NCBI RefSeq assembly: GCF_014652415.1
Contig: NZ_BMYT01000003.1
Coordinates: 186,001-250,000 of the forward strand
Origin: Affinundibacterium macrobrachii
GTDB lineage: Bacteria; Pseudomonadota; Gammaproteobacteria; Burkholderiales; Burkholderiaceae_D
Direction: 5' to 3'
DNA length: 64,000 nucleotides
Both the position numbers and the translations under genes were made by a program. The notes under the pieces were generated by a model that ran no database searches, was not told the DNA's origin, and saw nothing but the letters and a program-made list of their open reading frames with translations. Position 1 is the first letter of the stretch. Each line of letters starts with the position of its first letter. Positions 19,112 through 28,951 of this stretch are shown piece after piece.

Positions 19112-22100
19112 TTAAAGTGAGAATTTTTCCAAAATTAAATCGGCTCGTTTAAAGTCTAAACCATTAATGAGTTCTTCCAGTTGTAACATGCCCTCCGTCG
19201 GGATTTTCTGACTTAAATTTTCTTTTACAAGCGAAAAAACATCACAAGCGCCAATATCATTCTGCTGCAAATATTCTCTTAGTTGAAGAATTAACTTCCG
19301 TTCTTCAACATGCGTTAGCAAAGTTCCCTGCTCGCTTGGAGTGATAGCCTTTTTTTGCTCCAGCCAATGACGCGCCGCGTTGACTGTTTCTTGTAGAGCG
19401 TCCTCTACGCTTCTCAGCACACCATCAATATTGCATTTGTCACCGTCACGAATTTCTATTTCAGCCTGTAGACTTAATTCAGCAAACTTTCGGGCTCCTA
19501 GTGTACCGACTGATCCCCTCATCGTGTGTAGCAACCTAGCGGCTACATCCAACTTATATTCGCCTAATGCTGCTCTGACCTGAAGTATTTGTTCGTTCGC
19601 GTTTTCAATCACCGAACTAACCGAAGTCAGTATTTTCTGCATGTTCTTTGGGTCTAAATTTCCTAACATTTCTAAAGATCGAGGATCAAAAATACCCAAT
19701 TCCTCGTTTGCTTGATCAGCACTATGCATTCTCTCAACGGTTGAATTAGATTCAGTTGCCTTTTTCAACAAACCAACTGGTAACACTTTAGAGATAGCCA
19801 AAAACATTTGCTCAACATCGATAGGTTTTCCAACAAAATCATTCATTCCAGATTGCAGACAACGTTCACGCTCCGAATACATTACACCAGCCGTCATTGC
19901 GATGATTGGGATAGATAGATGCAGTTCATTGCGTATCATCCGTGTGGCACTGATACCGTCCATAATGGGCATTTGTACATCCATCAAAACTGCGTGATAC
20001 ATTTCCGCATGGCTTCGCAAATGTTCAACTGCAAGAAACCCATTTTCCAACACATCGACCGTTGCGCCACCCTGCTCAAGAAAGCCTTTTGCAACAATTT
20101 GATTGAAAGGATTGTCTTCCACCAAAAGTAACTTTGCGCCTTGAATTTGATTGACGCGTGTTAATGCTGCTTTACTATAGCGGGGCATCACTTCTATGCC
20201 AGAAGACAACATGATCGCTTCATGCACGGTATCAAATACGCTAGATCCCGTAATCGGTTTCATCAAAATTGCATCAGCATAATCCGCCGCTTGCTCTTGC
20301 AACATTTTGTCTCGACTAAATGCGCTCACCATAATAATTAAAGGCGTCTTTCCTTTGGGGAGCAACTCACGCAACATTTTTATGGTGACTAGACCATCCA
20401 TCATTGGCATTTGCCAATCAACAATAATGGCGTCAAAATATTTTCCTTCCGAAAGTCGAGCCCGCACGACATCCAGCGCTTGCTGCCCATTCAACGCAGG
20501 TTCAGCGTTCCAGTTCCATGAGCTCACTGTCTTACAGATGTAATTGTTACTTGTTGAATTGTCGTCCACGACCAAGAGATTTAACTGCTTTTTATTCGTT
20601 GAACTGATGGGTGTAGTTGTATCAATGATCGCAATCATGGGGACCGTTATCTGGAATTCACTACCAATCCCTAAACGACTTTTCACTTCAATCGTGCCGC
20701 CCATAAGTGTGGCAATACTGTTAGAAATCGACAGTCCTAAACCGGTTCCACCAAACTTTCTCGTCGTCGAGGCATCGGCTTGAGAGAAAGGCTGAAATAA
20801 TTTCTGCAACTGCTGATTGTCCATCCCTATGCCAGTGTCACTGACCGTAATTTTGAGCCACACTCGGTTAGTTTCAAGAAAGTCATTATCTTTGACCGCA
20901 TCGATGAATACGGCCACCTCACCTTTCTCAGTAAACTTCAGTGCATTCCCCGTCAAATTGGTCAGTATCTGTTGCAACCGCAATTGATCACCAATCAAAC
21001 GTTTTGGAACATCTGCACCCATACCCATTGCCACTTCAACCTCTTTTTCGCCTACCGAAACGGCCATCATGCTGGCTAATGCGCCGAGTACATCATCGAG
21101 AAGAAATTCTGTATTCGACAATTCCAGACGATTCGCCTCGATTTTAGAAAAATCTAAAATATCGTTCAAAATTCCCATCAATGACTGACCAGAAACTTTA
21201 ATCATCTCTAGATATTTACGCTGTTCAGAGCTCAGATTAGTTGAGGCGAGCAGTTGCGACATACCGAGCACCGCATTCATCGGTGTTCGAATTTCATGGC
21301 TCATATTGGCGACAAAGTCACTCTTCGCCCGGCTAGTCTGTTCCGCACTTTCTTTGGCTTGAATCAACAAACGTTGTAGCTCTTTTTCGTCAGAAATGTC
21401 ATTTGCGATACCGAGAAATCCGACTATCTTTTTATCTAAACCATAGATCGCATTTACCACAAGCCGCACTGGTATTTTTTTCCCTGACTTGTGAACATAA
21501 GTCCATTCGCGCTTTTCATTGACACCCAAAGTCGCTTTAAGAATAAACACATCGAAACCTGCAACATCTCGGCCATATTCAGCACTTAGTTCCTTGCCAC
21601 GCTGTACGACTTCTTCTAAAACATGTATCACGGCTGGCGTTGCTTGATGCTCCATTTCGGCTGCGGCATAACCCAACATTTTTTCCGCGCCAACACTAAA
21701 AAGTGTAATCGTCCCTTGCAAATCAGTGGCGATAATAGAAAATTCGGTCGCTGAATCAATGATCGCCTGGAGCCGTTCTTGCGCAATATATTCTGCTCGC
21801 TGCGCTTTTTTGATTTCTGTGATGTCACTGACAAAAGCATAAACGCCTTCGATTTTCCCGTCACGGTAACTTGGCACATAAGACGCTAGACTGTCACGGT
21901 TTACGCCATTCGGACTCACGATGGTGCGTTCAAACATTTGCGGTTCACCACGCAATGCCGCTTCCATATAAGGAATATTTTTTTCGTATAAAGCTTCACC
22001 AACCACTTCGCGCACATGCATGCCTAGTATGTCCTCGGGCTTCCAACCAAAATAGTCAATGTATGCGTTATTCGCGAAGCGGTTTTTTAATTCCAAGTCC

Positions 22101-23083
22101 CAAAAACCAATCATCGCGGGGACATTATTCACAATCATTTGCAACTCAAGATGTTTTCGCTGCAAGGCAGCCTCTGTTTCGAGTCGTTGCTTGTCCTGAC
22201 GTCGAAATAAATTCATGCTTCCGACCAAAATCAGCACAGGAATGAAAGTCACCAAAATCGGCAAGTAACTCAAGAAGGACAAGGCATTAGTCGAATCAAA
22301 CGCTTTTTGAAAATAACCTAAATGCAACATCGCAGCAATCACCAAAGATTGCAAAAAAACCAATCCAGAAACAACCACCGATTTTGTATTGATGGCGGCA
22401 AACACTAAAGGAATAACTAAATAAATGAAAGGGAAAGGTAAATAACGAAGCGCAAAAAAACTAACTAACAAAACGCTAATAGCATAGAGGAAAAACGATT
22501 TTTTCTCGCCCGAAGTTAAGGGATCAAATCTTGTAGAAACCCAACTGCGTTTTAGCAGGAGCAACAATGGCAAAAGAGAGATCGTGCCAACAGAAGAACT
22601 CACGAACCAAGTTGGGAAGACCACTTGAAATGGTGCGAAACCCAAGAGTGTCAACGTACTCGCGCCGATTACGGCACCGATTCCACTTGGTAAAAGGCAA
22701 ACAGCCAGTACAAACCGCAGCATCAAATCTGGTGACTGATCAAAATCCGATTGCATCTTCAGTCGAGCAGCCGACCAAGGAGCAACTAGCATTTCAAGGA
22801 CGTTTGGAATGACAAAGGCGATCGACAACCACCACGAATTACCCATAGCCCAATTCGACAAAAAATTGGCTACAGCGAAGAGCGCGGTGAGATACCATTT
22901 CTCCTTACCTTGAAACTGTAACAAATAGGCAATACCCAAAGCATTGGCATACCAAAAATGCGCGACATTGCCCGCTTCTTTTGAAAAATGGATGGAGATC
23001 GACGCCAGAATAAAATACGCTAAGCCAATCCCTAAGGCCTTAGTGAGAAAAAATCGATTATCCGTCATGAAATTTATCATCAA
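19112..23083 (-). CDS. Hybrid sensor histidine kinase with MASE1, PAS, two receiver and Hpt domains
   Basis: This is an inner-membrane signalling protein of 1323 residues. In order: MASE1 membrane sensor (about 10-300, eight or so segments), two PAS domains (about 315-435 and 440-575; the second has the PAC text GFLGIANDISDEKE), HisKA with SHEIRTPMNAVLGMS (about 600), HATPase (N, G1 DTGIGM, G2 GGTGLGLSIS), receiver 1 (DWQMPMMDG), receiver 2 (DVQMPIMDG) and an Hpt domain with LLHTMRGSVGTLG, the phospho-acceptor His. It is a complete multi-step phosphorelay. The gene follows the diguanylate cyclase by 62 bp on the same strand, so the two probably work together. The signal is unknown. Confidence 0.92.
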   Translation of the reverse strand: MMINFMTDNRFFLTKALGIGLAYFILASISIHFSKEAGNVAHFWYANALGIAYLLQFQGKEKWYLTALFAVANFLSNWAMGNSWWLSIAFVIPNVLEMLVAPWSAARLKMQSDFDQSPDLMLRFVLAVCLLPSGIGAVIGASTLTLLGFAPFQVVFPTWFVSSSVGTISLLPLLLLLKRSWVSTRFDPLTSGEKKSFFLYAISVLLVSFFALRYLPFPFIYLVIPLVFAAINTKSVVVSGLVFLQSLVIAAMLHLGYFQKAFDSTNALSFLSYLPILVTFIPVLILVGSMNLFRRQDKQRLETEAALQRKHLELQMIVNNVPAMIGFWDLELKNRFANNAYIDYFGWKPEDILGMHVREVVGEALYEKNIPYMEAALRGEPQMFERTIVSPNGVNRDSLASYVPSYRDGKIEGVYAFVSDITEIKKAQRAEYIAQERLQAIIDSATEFSIIATDLQGTITLFSVGAEKMLGYAAAEMEHQATPAVIHVLEEVVQRGKELSAEYGRDVAGFDVFILKATLGVNEKREWTYVHKSGKKIPVRLVVNAIYGLDKKIVGFLGIANDISDEKELQRLLIQAKESAEQTSRAKSDFVANMSHEIRTPMNAVLGMSQLLASTNLSSEQRKYLEMIKVSGQSLMGILNDILDFSKIEANRLELSNTEFLLDDVLGALASMMAVSVGEKEVEVAMGMGADVPKRLIGDQLRLQQILTNLTGNALKFTEKGEVAVFIDAVKDNDFLETNRVWLKITVSDTGIGMDNQQLQKLFQPFSQADASTTRKFGGTGLGLSISNSIATLMGGTIEVKSRLGIGSEFQITVPMIAIIDTTTPISSTNKKQLNLLVVDDNSTSNNYICKTVSSWNWNAEPALNGQQALDVVRARLSEGKYFDAIIVDWQMPMMDGLVTIKMLRELLPKGKTPLIIMVSAFSRDKMLQEQAADYADAILMKPITGSSVFDTVHEAIMLSSGIEVMPRYSKAALTRVNQIQGAKLLLVEDNPFNQIVAKGFLEQGGATVDVLENGFLAVEHLRSHAEMYHAVLMDVQMPIMDGISATRMIRNELHLSIPIIAMTAGVMYSERERCLQSGMNDFVGKPIDVEQMFLAISKVLPVGLLKKATESNSTVERMHSADQANEELGIFDPRSLEMLGNLDPKNMQKILTSVSSVIENANEQILQVRAALGEYKLDVAARLLHTMRGSVGTLGARKFAELSLQAEIEIRDGDKCNIDGVLRSVEDALQETVNAARHWLEQKKAITPSEQGTLLTHVEERKLILQLREYLQQNDIGACDVFSLVKENLSQKIPTEGMLQLEELINGLDFKRADLILEKFSL

Positions 23084-23145
23084 GTATTGTCCGAATAAAT
23101 AGCATCTTCAACCGTGCTCGATTCCCGCTCCACTCAACAGCGATT

Positions 23146-24063
23146 TTATGCGGAAGAAATCTCGCATCGGTTCCGACCTAATGTTTTCGCCCGATAAAGC
23201 GCTTGATCGGCTCGATCGACCAAAGTTTGGGGTGACGAATCGACAGTAGGAATAGCATGAGCGAGGCCGACACTAATGGTAATATTTTGAAAAATATCAG
23301 AAGTGTCATGGGGTATCTTCAAAGCAAGGACTTCATCACAAATCATCTGCCCATATTGCTTCAAAGTTTGCTCATCGGTTTGTGGCAAGACCACGACAAA
23401 CTCCTCCCCACCATAGCGCGCAACAAATTCCGCAGGTCGTTTGGTCGCAGCTTCGATTACATGCGCAACGGCTTTTAAAGCAGCATCCCCAGCAAGATGG
23501 CCATACGTATCGTTATATTTTTTAAAAAAATCAATATCAATAAGTGCGATTCCCAATGGCAATTGGTGGCGCTGCAGTCGATTGTATTCTGCTTCTAAGG
23601 CTTTATCGAAATAGCGACGGTTATATAGTCCCGTCAGCGCATCGTACTGAGCCAATCGCTCTAATGCAGCCGAATCATGTTGTAGACGCAAATGCGTCCG
23701 GACACGCGCTTGCACCACAGGTGGATTAAGCGGTTTGGTTATAAAATCTACTGCCCCCGCATCTAAGCAAGCGATTTCTGTATCCATCCCAGTGTTAGCA
23801 GTGACGAAAATAATTGCGCTTTTACTAGTCGCATCATCATTTTTTAAACGGCGGCATACTTCATAGCCATCCAAGGGTAGCATACCCACATCAAGCAAAA
23901 TCAAATCGGGTTTATGTTTTTTCGCGATTTCAAGACCTTGCTCTCCATCGACCGCAAATAAAACTCGCCCAAAGTCTTTCAATATATGACTTAACATGCG
24001 AATCAAATTCACATCATCATCAATAATTAAAATAGTGCTATCGTTTGGCGAGTACGCAGGCAT
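23146..24063 (-). CDS. Response regulator diguanylate cyclase (REC-GGDEF)
   Basis: This makes cyclic di-GMP from GTP (EC 2.7.7.65). It has 305 residues. The receiver domain (1-125) has ILIIDDDVNLIRML, the phospho-acceptor Asp in LILLDVGMLP and the switch Lys in ITKPLNPP. The GGDEF domain (about 140-300) has DALTGLYNRRYF and the active-site loop ARYGGEEFVVV. The usual RxxD inhibitory site just upstream reads RPAE, so product inhibition may be weak or absent. It is the first gene of a pair with the hybrid kinase, whose Hpt domain is a candidate phosphate donor. Confidence 0.92.
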   Translation of the reverse strand: MPAYSPNDSTILIIDDDVNLIRMLSHILKDFGRVLFAVDGEQGLEIAKKHKPDLILLDVGMLPLDGYEVCRRLKNDDATSKSAIIFVTANTGMDTEIACLDAGAVDFITKPLNPPVVQARVRTHLRLQHDSAALERLAQYDALTGLYNRRYFDKALEAEYNRLQRHQLPLGIALIDIDFFKKYNDTYGHLAGDAALKAVAHVIEAATKRPAEFVARYGGEEFVVVLPQTDEQTLKQYGQMICDEVLALKIPHDTSDIFQNITISVGLAHAIPTVDSSPQTLVDRADQALYRAKTLGRNRCEISSA

Positions 24064-24204
24064 GAATCAGATTTATAAATCGGCTAATTTTGGAAACTAC
24101 TATTATTTCTAAATTACAACGATACATGAATCAAGTGTCTAAGCCAAACAAAGTTTTCTCGAACGAGTCAAAAGTCCAAGTCTGAAACAATATGTATCAA
24201 TTAT

Positions 24205-26136
24205 TCAAGCATCTAAGCTCTGATTAAATTGGACATGATTTATCTGCACATTCTTCAGAATTAAACCATCAACGTTATATAAAAACAAAGACTGAGCACG
24301 ATTGACTGGCGATCCAAAATCACAGTTTTCGATATGAACATTACGAACTGCCTGGACCTTTGGCATAGGTAGCCCACCATTATAATCAGACGAGACCGGG
24401 CCTAAAATAACAATCGCCTGATAACAAGAATACTTACCAGACTGACTGAGCACATTGCCGACTTTCACATTCGAAATGTGGATATGACTCACTTCGGGAG
24501 GACGAGTCCTGACGTTATCTGCGACCGGTGCGTAATCACAATCAAATACGACGACAGCGCCGGCAGCACTGGCTACAGTTTTTGCAGCGAACGGTGAATT
24601 AGGTAGAAAGGCATAGTAGGAAGGACTCAGTTGCACACCATTTGGGATCGTCACATTACGCACATAGAAGTGTCGTAAGAAACCACCACGATTCATATTG
24701 GTTTTCAATCGAATCGCGATATTCAAAGGATTCGTCGCCCAGTTTTTGTTCTCAAATAGAAGATTTTGAGCATAGATATGTTCAATCCCGCCCGCCATTT
24801 CGCTACCTAACGTAATCGCGCCATGCCCACTTTGCATCGTACAATTTTGAATCACCATGTGCTGTGAAGGCCCATATTGTGTGTCACGATTCTTACCGGC
24901 TTTAATCGCTATACAATCATCACCAGAATCAAAAGTACAAGCATCTACCAACACGTTTTCGCAAGCTTCGGGATCAAAGCCATCACTATTCGGACCATGA
25001 CTATTCACCAGCACGTTCGCGATTTTTAAATCACGGCAATTGACTGGATGATGCACCCAAAACGGCGCGTCTTTCGCTTGGTAGCCTTGTAGTAAAACCT
25101 TGTCGCAACCAATCAATTGAATCAAAGGCGGACGCAAAAAATGACCTTTACCAAATACACGTTTAGACAAAGGCATATTGGCTTCAGACAAAGCAGGCAA
25201 GTACGCAGCATCAGCACGCCAGCGCTCGCCTTCACCTTGGATCAACTGTGCTTGTGCTTCATCTATCTGTGTAATCTCGTGCAAAGATTTGGCATTATTT
25301 GGATTGACTGTGTTCTCCGACATTTTTCCCGCGACGAAATTGGGCGTCGTTCCCTGCCCTATCGAATTAATCGTGCGTTGTTTGCCTTTCCATGTCCACC
25401 AGCAATCTCCCTCGGCATTGAACGGCACACCAGCTTGGCCATCTAAAATACTGCTATTACCCTCGCCTGTTAAGGCGATATTGGTTTGCCCAAACGCATA
25501 CACCATAGGGGAGTAATTTAGACAATCATTACTTTGCCAACGCGAGATCACTAATTTTCCGTTTGCGCCACAATTCACGCTGCCATATTTTGCATAATCA
25601 TCCGGCTGATGGCTAAAATAAATATGCGCTCCTGCTTGCAAATGCAAATGCACGTTCGTAAGAAGCACAATCGGTCCAGCGCAATACCAATTTCCACTAG
25701 GGATGAGAACACGTCCACCACCAGCTTGATGACAAGCTTGAATTGCCGCATTGATCGCGGGATAACTATCGAAGGCATCCTTGATAGGCGTCTGCAACAT
25801 CGCTTGCGATTCAAAAGAAACCCAAGCTTTTAATTGCATCAATTCACTTTGCTGCGCTCCATATTGTGTGATTAAAAAATCTTGATCACGAAACTGTAAA
25901 GGCTGAGCAAAGCGATCAATAATCTTTTGCGCGGCTCCCCATGGATCAGACATCAAACCTTGATCCTTATGCTCTACCTGTGAATGTACCGGCTGCGCCT
26001 GCGCTAAGCTAGCGCTACCCAAAGCAACACCTGCATAGGTAGTAGTTCGCAAAAAGCGACGACGACTATTTTCTTGGTTCATTGTTTGATTGGCTTTGGT
26101 TTGGTTGAGTTTGGTTTGGTTGCGTTTGATATGCAT
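24205..26136 (-). CDS. Family GH28 glycoside hydrolase (polygalacturonase-like), Tat-exported
   Basis: This is an exported pectin-cleaving enzyme of 643 residues. After an 18-residue polar N-terminus with repeated NQTK-like text comes a Tat signal (SRRRFLRTTTYAGVALG). The right-handed beta-helix carries the GH28 catalytic set: NSDGFD, DDCIAIKAGKN, GHGAITLGSE and RLKTN. An N-terminal pectate-lyase-3-like strand region precedes it. The ATG at 26134-26136 overlaps the stop of the upstream gene (TAATG) and has a gagg ribosome site, which favours it. An internal ATG at 26082 would start directly at the Tat signal but lacks a ribosome site. It is the last gene of the pectinase run. Confidence 0.88.
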   Translation of the reverse strand: MHIKRNQTKLNQTKANQTMNQENSRRRFLRTTTYAGVALGSASLAQAQPVHSQVEHKDQGLMSDPWGAAQKIIDRFAQPLQFRDQDFLITQYGAQQSELMQLKAWVSFESQAMLQTPIKDAFDSYPAINAAIQACHQAGGGRVLIPSGNWYCAGPIVLLTNVHLHLQAGAHIYFSHQPDDYAKYGSVNCGANGKLVISRWQSNDCLNYSPMVYAFGQTNIALTGEGNSSILDGQAGVPFNAEGDCWWTWKGKQRTINSIGQGTTPNFVAGKMSENTVNPNNAKSLHEITQIDEAQAQLIQGEGERWRADAAYLPALSEANMPLSKRVFGKGHFLRPPLIQLIGCDKVLLQGYQAKDAPFWVHHPVNCRDLKIANVLVNSHGPNSDGFDPEACENVLVDACTFDSGDDCIAIKAGKNRDTQYGPSQHMVIQNCTMQSGHGAITLGSEMAGGIEHIYAQNLLFENKNWATNPLNIAIRLKTNMNRGGFLRHFYVRNVTIPNGVQLSPSYYAFLPNSPFAAKTVASAAGAVVVFDCDYAPVADNVRTRPPEVSHIHISNVKVGNVLSQSGKYSCYQAIVILGPVSSDYNGGLPMPKVQAVRNVHIENCDFGSPVNRAQSLFLYNVDGLILKNVQINHVQFNQSLDA

Positions 26137-28946
26137 TACTTGGCCTCGCTTGCTTGGTTCTTTTGCATACTTACTGCGGTCGGTCGAACGCGATGCGTGT
26201 TATTGAATTCTGACAAAAAGATTCCTGTAGTTGCAGGTGCCAAATTCTCCATACTGTCATAGCCTAGATCTTGCACAGGATCGAGTCCGGCCTGCTGCAA
26301 ATTACGCCAAAAATCGGCAACAGAAAATTGCGCTGGGCGAAAAGCCAAGCTGCCTTTTTTATTCCAATCCGCCCAAGGATGTTGCGCATTGATATGTTCA
26401 CCGATACTGGAATTTAAAATCACTGTCTTACCAACTGTCTCTAATACCCTCTTAGAAATGGTGCCAAGCGGTGCTTGATAGGCATCGATGTCGGCTAATG
26501 TGCAACGATACGATGCCACATTAATAGTGGCATACGGTGTACATTTTTGTGTATGAAACCACTGACGCCCTAAGTAGAATTTGCCAGTTAAAGCATTTGC
26601 ACTGCCGTCGTGCGTGAAATTGACTTCATTAAACACAAAGCCGTAAGGTGTACGCACGTTGGTATTTGGCGCTGTTACGTACGACGTTGAGCGATCACCA
26701 AGCGACTTGATTTCTGAACGATAAAAATAAGCGGTCGTATCACCGAAAATGAAATCGACATTGCCTTCGACATAAGATCGATGAAAAAAACTACGGGCCG
26801 TATGGGCAATCGCACTTGATCTTAAGAACAAAGTATCTTGAAAGCCCAATACACGAACATTTTCAAATTGCACTTTATCGGCGCCCTCGACCATCAGCGC
26901 AACCGCTTGATGCTGAACTACCACCACAGGTGCGGTGCCAGCGGTAGCACCACAAACGGTGTTCGGACATTCTGCGTTGGTATCGACTTGATCTTTGTTG
27001 TAGGTATTTTGAAATGTGATGTTCTTCGCTTGGAATCCATGACCACGTATCCACGCAATTGCTGAACCGCTAGTACCGATCACTGGGCGGTCTTTTAGAG
27101 AAGCATACATTTCTTGAATACTAGGATCGACTTGTGCGAACTGCGCCGCATAACGATGAATATATGCAGTACCTAGCAGAGCAGCATGCGCACTCGCTGC
27201 AATCTTGGTTTTTTGCGCATCATTCTCATTCGAATATAAAGTAATTGGCACTGCGGTCGCTGGCACGTACATCAATTCACGATATGTACCGGGTTTTACT
27301 AAGATATACAGGCGCCCTTTTTTCGATTGCGCAGCTAGCAGTTGACGCCCATCTAATACCGCTTGATTGATCGCTGCTTGTACCGTTTTAAATTGCGTCT
27401 TGCCATCTGCAACTGCATTCGCATCTACCACATAATCAACCGGTAACTTGGTCGCAGTCACCAGTTCATCTGACAATGGATTCCACGGATCGATAACGGG
27501 TTTATCGGCCGGCCCTGTGCTACGCAACACATTCTCAATCGTGAACGCTTGCGCCTGCTGGCTACTTAATTGTGGACGAAAATTGAATGGCGTATGCACA
27601 GGAAAATCCGCAAAACGATTAGCGCACACAGAACTCGATGGATTGTCCCAAACCAGATTTTCCGCTTGCTCGCCAACCGTGATGTTCTTCTGCGCTATCT
27701 GTAAATTAGCAAACTGTATCAACTGTGGCGAATTGGCTGCGATGCTGCTTTGCGTAAATGCGACTGACATCGGATGCGCTTGATCATAAGCGCGCAACAC
27801 GATACGACCGGGCGTCAAACTATGTACGCGATCAAACACAATCGCCTTGTATGTAGGAGTCTTGTCGCCAACTGCAGCTCGATCGTAGCGCGTATCTAAA
27901 TCAATCGGGCGCTTGCTATTGCGTATGCAAACATCTTCATAACGTACTTGCTCAACCACGCCACCGCGCGAAACATCGCTCTTGATACGCAAGCCCGATG
28001 TCGTACCATCTAAGCTAAGATTCTTCACTAAAACACGTCGCACACCGCTATTGGTTTCGCTACCGATTGACATGCCATGACCACTGTAAAAGTGATTATT
28101 CAAGATAGAGACATTTTCGGTCGCACCACTATTACCGCCTTTAATCGCGATATTGTCGTCACCAGTACGAATATAACTATGCGCTATCGTGATATTGCGT
28201 GAAGAGATAGGATCAATACCGTCCGTGTTACGTGCATCTGCTGGCGTATCAATCTTGACGCCCCACGCAGTAAAACCATCAGTTTGGCTGACCGTTACAT
28301 GAAAATTCGGTGAATTACGCAAACGTATGCGATAAAACGTAATGTCTTGCGATTTCTTAATCTCGATCAGGCGTGGGATATTGAGCTCATTTTTTTCACG
28401 TTGTGCACGACGCGCCATTTGCCACCAAGTTTCGCTCTTGCCTTGCACTAATTGACCACCTTGTCCGTCGATCACACCATCGCCATAGATTCCACTACCG
28501 CGTGCCTGATCAATCGTAATAAATGGAGTACAGGTACGGCCTTTCTGCGCATTCACGCCACAGGTTTTACCGCCTTTATCGTATAGATCCGCATCGGTAC
28601 TCGCATACAAAGTCGCATCACGATCCACGATCAAGCTAACTCCAGTAGGGATCTGCAATGGACCTGCGTGAAAGCTATCTTTTTCGTTGTTTGCTGCTAG
28701 CTGGACCGCCTGCCCTGCTGGACAAGCATTTAATGCAGCCTGAATTCTTGCGGTATCTAATTGCCGCAAACCTTCTGCATAGACTTGGCTTGCTGTTAGC
28801 ACTGTGCATACGGCTGGCAAACGCGGTTCACTGACTTGTCGGGTATCTTGTGCACGACTACTTGGCGCATGCAAAGTAGTCGTCATGGCGATCATCAGCA
28901 AGGCATGCTTAGGCTTGAATAGTTCGATTTTCTTGAAGTTAGTCAT
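26136..28946 (-). CDS. Two-domain pectinase: GH28 polygalacturonase fused to CE8 pectinesterase
   Basis: This secreted protein of 936 residues combines two pectin activities. After a signal peptide (ALLMIAMTTTLHAPSSRAQ) the N-terminal half (about 50-440) is a GH28 beta-helix with NTDGIDP, GDDNIAIKGG, GHGMSIGSE and RIKSD. The C-terminal half (about 505-890) is a pectin methylesterase with the first catalytic Asp in LGFQDTLFLRS, the second in GNVDFIFGD, and the arginine motif YLGRQW. Demethylation exposes galacturonate residues that the GH28 domain can then cut, so the fusion is functionally sensible. The stop overlaps the start of the next GH28 gene. It is preceded by the acetylesterase by 5 bp. 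Confidence 0.9.
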   Translation of the reverse strand: MTNFKKIELFKPKHALLMIAMTTTLHAPSSRAQDTRQVSEPRLPAVCTVLTASQVYAEGLRQLDTARIQAALNACPAGQAVQLAANNEKDSFHAGPLQIPTGVSLIVDRDATLYASTDADLYDKGGKTCGVNAQKGRTCTPFITIDQARGSGIYGDGVIDGQGGQLVQGKSETWWQMARRAQREKNELNIPRLIEIKKSQDITFYRIRLRNSPNFHVTVSQTDGFTAWGVKIDTPADARNTDGIDPISSRNITIAHSYIRTGDDNIAIKGGNSGATENVSILNNHFYSGHGMSIGSETNSGVRRVLVKNLSLDGTTSGLRIKSDVSRGGVVEQVRYEDVCIRNSKRPIDLDTRYDRAAVGDKTPTYKAIVFDRVHSLTPGRIVLRAYDQAHPMSVAFTQSSIAANSPQLIQFANLQIAQKNITVGEQAENLVWDNPSSSVCANRFADFPVHTPFNFRPQLSSQQAQAFTIENVLRSTGPADKPVIDPWNPLSDELVTATKLPVDYVVDANAVADGKTQFKTVQAAINQAVLDGRQLLAAQSKKGRLYILVKPGTYRELMYVPATAVPITLYSNENDAQKTKIAASAHAALLGTAYIHRYAAQFAQVDPSIQEMYASLKDRPVIGTSGSAIAWIRGHGFQAKNITFQNTYNKDQVDTNAECPNTVCGATAGTAPVVVVQHQAVALMVEGADKVQFENVRVLGFQDTLFLRSSAIAHTARSFFHRSYVEGNVDFIFGDTTAYFYRSEIKSLGDRSTSYVTAPNTNVRTPYGFVFNEVNFTHDGSANALTGKFYLGRQWFHTQKCTPYATINVASYRCTLADIDAYQAPLGTISKRVLETVGKTVILNSSIGEHINAQHPWADWNKKGSLAFRPAQFSVADFWRNLQQAGLDPVQDLGYDSMENLAPATTGIFLSEFNNTHRVRPTAVSMQKNQASEAK

Positions 28947-28951
28947 GACAA

